Source: an uncultured Eubacteriales bacterium (lineage in GTDB: Bacteria > Bacillota > Clostridia > Oscillospirales > Acutalibacteraceae). From it: DNA of 11,598 nt. Of this stretch, positions 6,992 to 11,598 are shown piece after piece. The stretch is from assembly GCA_900321195.1 (NCBI GenBank), contig ONVG01000097.1, positions 1-11,598 of the forward strand. The letters are read 5' to 3'. The notes beneath the pieces are model-generated. The model was not told the origin of the DNA. It made no database searches and worked only from the letters and a program-made list of their open reading frames with translations. Position 1 is the first letter of the stretch; the number at the start of each line of letters is the position of its first letter. Both the position numbers and the translations under genes were made by a program.

Positions 6992-7030
6992 GGGATATAT
7001 CTCTTTTTTTGAGGTATTATCCCTTTTTTT
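6992..7030 (+). terminator. Rho-independent terminator of the four-gene operon
   Basis: GGGATA (6992-6997) pairs with TATCCC (7018-7023), and TATCTC (6998-7003) pairs with GAGGTA (7011-7016) with one T-G wobble; an extra T is bulged at 7017. The loop is seven T residues (7004-7010), and seven T residues follow the stem (7024-7030). It begins 14 nt after the Nudix stop codon. Confidence 0.85.
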
Positions 7031-7076
7031 AATATAAAAAAATGGAAAAAGCCTTTTTTCGCAGGAAAAGGTTTCC
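7031..7076 (-). terminator. Hairpin that would terminate minus-strand transcripts
   Basis: GGAAA (7044-7048) pairs with TTTCC (7072-7076), and CCTTTT (7052-7057) with AAAAGG (7066-7071). Two further wobble pairs close a CGCA loop; AAG (7049-7051) is bulged. On the plus strand no T tract follows (a run of seven C does, 7075-7081). On the minus strand the stem is followed by ATTTTTTTATATT, a good U tract. No convincing minus-strand gene ends here. Confidence 0.4.
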
Positions 7077-7168
7077 CCCCCATAACTGACGGATAAAATT
7101 TATTCGTAAATTGATTTCCTTGATTAAGAAAATAAAACTATTGAAATTTTTGGGATTTTATATTATTA

Positions 7169-7174
7169 TATAAT
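7169..7174 (+). promoter_or_regulatory. -10 element of the surface cassette promoter
   Basis: A perfect TATAAT sits in a very AT-rich stretch (7156-7183), about 60 nt before the next gene. No good -35 lies at the right distance: TTGAAA at 7141-7146 is 22 bp away and the 16-17 bp position is only T-rich. The promoter may be weak or need an activator. The rest of 6978-7233 holds only the two hairpins, a near-palindrome at 7090-7106 and the leader stem-loop. Confidence 0.45.
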
Positions 7175-7183
7175 ATGTATATT

Positions 7184-7206
7184 CAGCGGAGCTTTGTTTC
7201 TCGCTG
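7184..7206 (+). other. Stem-loop at the 5' end of the predicted leader
   Basis: CAGCG (7184-7188) pairs with CGCTG (7202-7206) and AG (7190-7191) with CT (7200-7201), with G7189 bulged and an eight-base loop. If transcription begins near 7181, the hairpin is the very 5' end of the message, a position where stems can protect mRNA. It lies 15 nt before the ribosome site and does not sequester it. Confidence 0.35.
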
Positions 7207-7233
7207 TAAAAATTAAAAGTGTGGGGATATTGA

Positions 7234-8067
7234 TTGAAGTCTGTTAAAAATTTTATAAAGAATAAATATTTTTCTATGGCGATCTTCGGCATTTTGCTTG
7301 TTGTATCTATCTTTGCTCTGCATCTGACAATAAAGCACGATGTTGAAAATGCAGCTGTTTCTGATGATATGACAAGAGTTATGGGAAAGGTCATGGAGGT
7401 TTACGGACATACTCAGATAAGAGATAACGGTTCGGAATTTACTCAGTATGATATAGTCGTATATGTCAAGCTTGATGACGGAAAGGTCTATGACGGCATT
7501 CCTATAAATGATGTGCCTAAATGCAAAGAGGGCGACATTATAAAGCTTAAATATGACAGCAGCAATGAAGGAGTGTTTTTTCTTGCGAATGACCCCGATT
7601 CTAACAACAGACTTGTAAACTATATACTCTGGGCTTCGCTTGTGGTACTTTCTATTGCGGGACTTATAATGTCATCAAAGCTTATCGATATTCTTGACAA
7701 CAGAAGAAAGCTTGCTTTAAAGATAGAGGAAGAAAAAAAATATGCGCCGCGTACAGCAGACGGTATAGAATATAATTCAACAGACGCATATGAAGGCTAT
7801 GACGGCAGCGAAAAGAACAATGTTGACCTTAATCCGTTTGCCGACAATAATATCGACTATAACGCTATATATGAATACGATAAAAAGCTTGATGATGCGT
7901 CATACAGCGCTGAAAGCACATATCAGGAATATAATGATTATAATAATACCGGATATGTTTCGCCTGCTCCCCCTCCGAATTCAAACAATCCTATGGATAA
8001 GCAGTATGATCCGTTTGAAACATATTCAGGCTATGATGAAGGCGGAGATGACCCGTTTCAGAACTGA
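7234..8067 (+). CDS. DUF3592-like membrane protein with acidic Tyr/Asn-rich tail
   Basis: Function unknown. The 277-residue protein has a Lys-rich start, a membrane helix (about 13-32), an extracytoplasmic beta-rich domain (about 46-120) with the DUF3592-like pattern of strand, V-x-Y-V-x-L-DDGK-x-Y (76-86), then EGDIIKLKYD (99-108), a second helix (about 128-147), a charged helix (150-170) and a 105-residue tail that is acidic, low-complexity and rich in Tyr, Asn and Asp. With the N-terminus inside, the tail is cytoplasmic. The start is TTG at 7234, 7 nt after GGGG; the next ATG (7276) would cut into the first helix. The tail contains DPFE and DDPF motifs near its end. It is the first gene of a three-gene cassette, 22 nt ahead of the transglutaminase lipoprotein. 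Confidence 0.82.
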   Translation: MKSVKNFIKNKYFSMAIFGILLVVSIFALHLTIKHDVENAAVSDDMTRVMGKVMEVYGHTQIRDNGSEFTQYDIVVYVKLDDGKVYDGIPINDVPKCKEGDIIKLKYDSSNEGVFFLANDPDSNNRLVNYILWASLVVLSIAGLIMSSKLIDILDNRRKLALKIEEEKKYAPRTADGIEYNSTDAYEGYDGSEKNNVDLNPFADNNIDYNAIYEYDKKLDDASYSAESTYQEYNDYNNTGYVSPAPPPNSNNPMDKQYDPFETYSGYDEGGDDPFQN

Positions 8068-8089
8068 AACATGATATGAGGTGAAATAC

Positions 8090-9424
8090 ATGATAAAGTT
8101 AAACAGAGCGCTTCCTGTTATCCTTTCAGCTTTGATATGTCTTGGCGGATGTTCCGCTGTCAATGACAGCTCAGGCAAAAACGATGAGTCAAAAATCAGT
8201 ACGGTTTTACAGAGCAGTACAGTACAGGAAAGCAGCAGCACTTCAAAAGATGATACATCCGAAAGTACGGATGTATCAAAAGCAGTTTCCGAGGTGTCGC
8301 ATGAAAGCAGTATCGTTTCGGAAAGCCCGAAAGCTTCTGAAATTTCCGAAATATCCGAAAATTCTGAAATATCCTCTGATAATGAAGAAAAAGCTGTCAT
8401 ATCCTCAAAGTATTTTGCAGGCAAGCTTAACGATACGGAGCTTGAAGCTTTTGAGGAATTATATAGTGCTGTAAGAGAAAACAAGAAAAAGGTCGTTTTC
8501 AAAAACGAGATACCCTCAGAAATGCTTGATAAGCTAATGCAGATATTGAACTATGACTGTCCCGAACTTATAAATGTAATGGGCGATTACAGTCCTTCAT
8601 ATAATGAAGATGAAAGCTATGCTCACAGCGTTGGTCTTTATTATAATATGAACAGTGAAAAATATAAGAAGTGCTGTGAGGAGCTTAAAGAATTTTTTGA
8701 TGATCTCAGAACAAAGCTCAAAGGAAAAAGCGATTACGAAAAGGAAAAATATGTCTATGACTATATTTTCCAAAACTGTATGTATGATGAATATACTGCA
8801 AACTCCGGTTCTGTGTACGGCGCACTTATCGAGCATAAGGCAAGATGCGAAGGGATAAGCAAGGCATTCATGCTTTGTATGCGCGAGCTTGGAATAGACT
8901 GCATAACAGTTGTCGGCGTTCCGTTATGGGAAAACAACGGCGCATATTCAAATCATTCATGGAATATCGTAAATATAGACGGTGACTGGTATCATGTTGA
9001 TGTTACCGCCGATAATCTGAGTGATGAATATAATTTCGATACCCTTCCGCTTTACGGATTTATGAATTCCGATGATAAATTTATCTATCAGTCGAGGGAG
9101 CTTATTTCCGACTTTGCAAAAATGGGAGTACCCGAATGTGTATCTGATAAGCTGAACTATCACGTACTTGATGATTCGCTTATTAAAAGCGGCAGTGACA
9201 TAGAAAACAGAGTATATGAGATACTTTCCAGCCGCTTTAAAGACGGTGAGAATGTCGCTGTATCGATACAGCTTGAAGCTCTTGAGGACTACAACAAAGC
9301 TCGTGACTTATGGGAAAAATGGGCTGATGAGTTCATACGTCAAAATACCGATAATGATTATGATAATACGATATTCTATAATCGTACATCGCGGACAGTT
9401 ATTGTTGAGCTTATACCCGAATAA
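8090..9424 (+). CDS. Transglutaminase-like lipoprotein on a Ser/Glu-rich stalk
   Basis: A 444-residue exported protein. A signal peptide (1-20) ends in lipobox LGGC, with Cys21 the lipidated residue. Residues 22-103 are a disordered Ser/Glu/Asp stalk, including a repeated SEIS/SEN pattern at 83-97. A helical region (about 104-225) leads into a transglutaminase-like core (about 225-325) with Cys253 in ARCEGISKAF, His289 in NHSWNIV and Asp304 in YHVDVTAD; the triad is intact. About 120 further residues follow, with helices and a final strand (TVIVELIPE). Such proteins may be proteases, amidases or cross-linkers of envelope proteins; the substrate is unknown. ATG at 8090 follows GAGGTGA (8078-8084); an in-frame GTG at 8081 is part of that site and so is not the start. 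It lies between two DUF3592-like membrane proteins, implying a shared envelope role. Confidence 0.9.
   Translation: MIKLNRALPVILSALICLGGCSAVNDSSGKNDESKISTVLQSSTVQESSSTSKDDTSESTDVSKAVSEVSHESSIVSESPKASEISEISENSEISSDNEEKAVISSKYFAGKLNDTELEAFEELYSAVRENKKKVVFKNEIPSEMLDKLMQILNYDCPELINVMGDYSPSYNEDESYAHSVGLYYNMNSEKYKKCCEELKEFFDDLRTKLKGKSDYEKEKYVYDYIFQNCMYDEYTANSGSVYGALIEHKARCEGISKAFMLCMRELGIDCITVVGVPLWENNGAYSNHSWNIVNIDGDWYHVDVTADNLSDEYNFDTLPLYGFMNSDDKFIYQSRELISDFAKMGVPECVSDKLNYHVLDDSLIKSGSDIENRVYEILSSRFKDGENVAVSIQLEALEDYNKARDLWEKWADEFIRQNTDNDYDNTIFYNRTSRTVIVELIPE
8251..8278. repeat. Perfect 11-bp inverted repeat inside the stalk-coding region
   Basis: TGATACATCCG (8251-8261) and CGGATGTATCA (8268-8278) are exact reverse complements around six bases (AAAGTA). 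The repeat encodes part of the Ser/Thr/Asp stalk. No T tract follows, so it is not a standard terminator. It would fold strongly in mRNA about 160 nt after the start codon. Confidence 0.6.
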
Positions 9425-9456
9425 AATAAACAGCAAAAATGAACGGAGGAAGATAT

Positions 9457-10161
9457 ATGAAACGTCTTTCCATTGACCGTATCGGAATGAGAGGAAGTCT
9501 TGCGCTGCTGATACTTGGAACCCTGCTCTTTGCATACGGTCTGTTTATTCATTTGCAAAGTCTGAAGCTGCCTGAAAATGCGATAGAATGCAAGGCTGTA
9601 ATAACAGGCTTCAAAGCGCCTGTTATGGATGATGAAAATCCTTTGACATTTGTAAAATACACCGTTGACGGCAAGGAATATACAGATGTTCCTTTGGGAC
9701 AGTATGAAGGCTCATGGAATGTAGGAGAGATAATTGATATATACTGCAGCTCGGAGGACAACTTACACATCTGGACAAGGACGATGCAGTACAGAGGTAT
9801 ATTCTATATCTCATTTTCGATACCTATACTTATGATAGCGATATACAAGCTTATACAGTTCAGAAAAATAAAAGGCGTAAATGATAATGAAAGTGATATT
9901 GACGACAGCGGAGAAGAAAAATTCAAGATCTCGTCAGCGATAATACCTCTGCTTGCAGGAATACCATTCACGATAAACGGTATTTTCTTTGGTATCATGG
10001 AAAAGAAATCAATACTCGCGCTTATAATAATCACAATGGGAGCCGCCGCCACACTGACAGGCATAACATCTATTGTTCACTACATTGAATATAAGAACAG
10101 TCAGAGAAAAAAAGCCAAAGCTGAAAGACTGCAAAATAACGAAATATCAGAAAATGAATAA
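9457..10161 (+). CDS. DUF3592-like four-helix membrane protein
   Basis: Function unknown. The 234-residue protein has a membrane helix (about 12-34), an extracytoplasmic domain (about 42-110) of the DUF3592 type (ECKAVITGF at 44-52, FVKYTVDGKEYTDVP at 65-79, VGEIIDIYC at 89-97), a second helix (113-134), an acidic cytoplasmic loop (140-156), two more helices (about 157-180 and 185-209) and a Lys/Glu-rich tail. ATG at 9457 follows GGAGGA (9445-9450) at 6 nt; the earlier in-frame ATG at 9439 precedes that site and is rejected. The extracytoplasmic domain resembles in pattern that of the protein at 7234-8067, but the two extra helices and lack of a long acidic tail set it apart. Last gene of the cassette, 32 nt after the transglutaminase gene, followed by a terminator. 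Confidence 0.85.
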   Translation: MKRLSIDRIGMRGSLALLILGTLLFAYGLFIHLQSLKLPENAIECKAVITGFKAPVMDDENPLTFVKYTVDGKEYTDVPLGQYEGSWNVGEIIDIYCSSEDNLHIWTRTMQYRGIFYISFSIPILMIAIYKLIQFRKIKGVNDNESDIDDSGEEKFKISSAIIPLLAGIPFTINGIFFGIMEKKSILALIIITMGAAATLTGITSIVHYIEYKNSQRKKAKAERLQNNEISENE

Positions 10162-10166
10162 AACAC

Positions 10167-10202
10167 AAAAAATTCCCGTCCGGACAGGATGGGGATTTTT
10201 TT
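10167..10202 (+). terminator. Rho-independent terminator of the surface cassette
   Basis: AATTCCCGTCC (10171-10181) pairs with GGATGGGGATT (10187-10197) with two G-T wobbles around the loop GGACA. The A-run before and T-run after (to 10202) extend the stem and give the U tract. It begins 5 nt after the stop codon. Confidence 0.88.
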
Positions 10203-10213
10203 GTCCGCCTGAT

Positions 10214-10227
10214 AATTCATAATTCAT
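10214..10227 (+). repeat. Two tandem copies of AATTCAT
   Basis: AATTCAT occurs twice in direct succession in the short gap between the cassette terminator and fbp. Similar short tandem runs are common filler in AT-rich intergenic DNA; no function is visible. Confidence 0.4.
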
Positions 10228-10237
10228 GTTCCGGCAA

Positions 10238-10266
10238 TTCACTTTGTATTCATAAACCTATGATAA
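10238..10266 (+). promoter_or_regulatory. Tentative fbp promoter
   Basis: TTCACT (10238-10243) and TGATAA (10261-10266) are 17 bp apart. An overlapping TATGAT (10259-10264) is a better -10 but would have a 15-bp spacer. No strong consensus is present, so the exact boxes are uncertain. A start near 10273 would leave about 30 nt before the fbp start codon. Confidence 0.3.
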
Positions 10267-10303
10267 AATAACTTAAAACTTTAATATGAACGGAGGGCGC
10301 GCT

Positions 10304-11598
10304 ATGGAACGAAATGATAAATACATAAGACTGCTTTCGGAAAAATATCCTACAATGAGGTCACTTCTGAGAGAAATAATAAATCTTTCCGCGATACTTA
10401 ATCTTCCAAAAGGTACGGAGCATTTTATGAGCGATATACACGGAGAGTATGAGGCTTTCTGTCATATACTCAATAACTGCGCGGGAGTTATCCGTGAAAA
10501 AGCCGATATGCTTTACGGAGACAGGCTTTCGGACATTGAGATAGAAGAAATATGCACGATAATATATTACCCTAAAGAAAAGCTGAGTCTTATCAAAAAA
10601 GAAAGAGTTATCAGCCCTGACAGATACAGACTTATCATTAACCGTATGATAGAAATAGCAGGTCTGCTCTCGTCAAAATATACACGCTCAAAGGTCCGCA
10701 AAGCAATGCCGAAGGATTATGCTTATATCATAGATGAGCTTCTCCATGCTCAGAAGGACGAGGACGATAATCAGATACTCTACCACGAAAAAATACTTGA
10801 CAGCATAATCGGTATAGACGCAGATGATTTTATATGTGCGCTTGCAGGACTTATCAAGCGTCTTGCGGTTGACCATCTTCATATAGTCGGAGACATATTT
10901 GACAGGGGAGCAAATGCCGACAAGATACTTGATCTTCTCATGGGACATCATTCACTCGATATACAATGGGGAAATCACGATATACTCTGGATAGGCGCAG
11001 CGGCAGGAAATGAAGCCTGTATAGCCAATGTTGTGAGGAACTGCATAAAGTATGACACTCTCGATATACTCGAAAGCGGATACGGGATAAGCCTTAGAAA
11101 GCTGACTGTATTTGCAGGTGAAACATATAAAAACGGCAGTATAACCGATAAAGCGCTCAAGGCGATATCTGTTATACAGTTCAAGGCTGAGGGACAGATA
11201 ATTCTCCGTCATCCCGAATATGAAATGAAGGACAGACTTCTTCTTGATAAGATAGACAAGGAAAACGGGAATATTATTATAGACGGCAATGAATATAAAG
11301 TAAACGACACAGACCTTCCGACTGTCGGCGGAAGAAATCCCTACAGCTATACGGATGAAGAAACGGAAATAATAAGCAGCCTTAAAACAGCCTTTATAAA
11401 CAGCAGCAGATTACAGAAGCATATCCGGTTTATAATAGATAAGGGAAGCATGTATCTGCGGTATAATGATAATCTTCTTTATCACGGATGCATTCCCATG
11501 GAGGAGGATGGAAATTTTGCATGTATGACAACTTCTGACGGAAGTTTTTGCGGCAAGAAACTTATGGACTACCTTAATTCCAGGATTCACGATGCTTT
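10304..11598 (+). CDS. fbp: Fructose-1,6-bisphosphatase, class III (3' end outside window)
   Basis: This gluconeogenic enzyme hydrolyses fructose 1,6-bisphosphate to fructose 6-phosphate in the cytosol. The class III form is the Firmicutes type, belongs to the calcineurin-like metallophosphatase fold and is unrelated to class I enzymes. The first 431 codons are visible without a stop; the family is usually about 640-670 residues, so roughly one third is missing beyond the edge. Metal-binding motifs are intact: SDIHGE (43-48), GDIFDRG (196-202) and GNHD (223-226), with YHGCIP (393-398) a later conserved segment. A helical insertion (about 60-180) separates the first two motifs, as usual in this class. 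ATG at 10304 follows GGAGGG (10292-10297) at 6 nt. It is transcribed separately from the preceding cassette, which ends in a terminator. Confidence 0.95.
   Translation, partial: MERNDKYIRLLSEKYPTMRSLLREIINLSAILNLPKGTEHFMSDIHGEYEAFCHILNNCAGVIREKADMLYGDRLSDIEIEEICTIIYYPKEKLSLIKKERVISPDRYRLIINRMIEIAGLLSSKYTRSKVRKAMPKDYAYIIDELLHAQKDEDDNQILYHEKILDSIIGIDADDFICALAGLIKRLAVDHLHIVGDIFDRGANADKILDLLMGHHSLDIQWGNHDILWIGAAAGNEACIANVVRNCIKYDTLDILESGYGISLRKLTVFAGETYKNGSITDKALKAISVIQFKAEGQIILRHPEYEMKDRLLLDKIDKENGNIIIDGNEYKVNDTDLPTVGGRNPYSYTDEETEIISSLKTAFINSSRLQKHIRFIIDKGSMYLRYNDNLLYHGCIPMEEDGNFACMTTSDGSFCGKKLMDYLNSRIHDA

Noticed and set aside
6889..7083. 64-codon minus-strand frame starting at the C7 run
   Set aside because: It overlaps the end of the Nudix gene and two hairpins and lacks a separate ribosome site (the G-run lies after the ATG). 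The hairpin itself is kept as a separate observation.
8142..8474. 110-codon plus-strand frame inside the lipoprotein gene
   Set aside because: Out-of-frame shadow of a low-complexity region with no ribosome site.
8026..8502. 158-codon open frame on the minus strand
   Set aside because: It is antisense to the Ser/Glu stalk of the transglutaminase lipoprotein; its Ser-rich composition mirrors the repeats on the plus strand.
10688..11212. Several minus-strand frames of 69-87 codons
   Set aside because: All are antisense to the fructose-1,6-bisphosphatase reading, which has full motif support.
1..11598. CRISPR array, tRNA, rRNA, insertion sequence, phage or toxin-antitoxin genes
   Set aside because: I looked for spaced direct repeats, cloverleaf-like sequence, transposase or integrase motifs and small paired genes, and saw none.

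Overview
The window looks like chromosomal DNA from a low-to-moderate GC Gram-positive bacterium of the class Clostridia, most likely a Ruminococcus-like member of the Oscillospiraceae/Ruminococcaceae. The grounds are strong GGAGG ribosome sites, sigma-A type promoters, heavy use of ATA for Ile and AGA for Arg, a class III (Firmicutes-type) fructose-1,6-bisphosphatase, a DegV protein, a fused CoaBC and a membrane-anchored HtrA. The genus call is inference. No phage, transposon, CRISPR, tRNA or rRNA was seen.

Layout. 1-130: undecidable tail of an upstream gene and a terminator-like hairpin. 130-1397: coaBC (coenzyme A synthesis) with its own extended -10 promoter. 1398-3151: htrA-type membrane serine protease with its own promoter; no clear terminator separates it from coaBC. 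3191-3236: strong, probably bidirectional terminator shared with the convergent degV-family gene (3243-4118, minus strand). 4119-4383: divergent intergenic region with good promoters facing both ways. 4384-6977: tightly packed four-gene operon (cytidylate kinase-like protein, small lipoprotein, left-handed beta-helix acyltransferase-like protein, Nudix hydrolase) closed by a terminator. 6978-7233: intergenic stretch with a second hairpin that would terminate only minus-strand transcripts, and an AT-rich -10 element. 7234-10161: three-gene surface cassette, a transglutaminase-like lipoprotein flanked by two different DUF3592-like membrane proteins, closed by a terminator. 10304-end: the first 431 codons of fbp (class III), cut by the window edge.

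How they fit together. Most genes are housekeeping: CoA biosynthesis, envelope protein quality control, fatty-acid binding and gluconeogenesis. The two less ordinary blocks are the 4384-6977 operon and the 7234-10161 cassette. In the first, the beta-helix protein carries an extra N-terminal domain, and a consensus internal ribosome site sits exactly where the usual short form of the family would start. In the second, a predicted secreted cysteine transglutaminase/protease-fold lipoprotein, with an intact Cys-His-Asp triad on a Ser/Glu stalk, lies between two membrane proteins with similar extracytoplasmic domains. These are the best candidates for undescribed biology, but I see no clear novel defence or mobile system.
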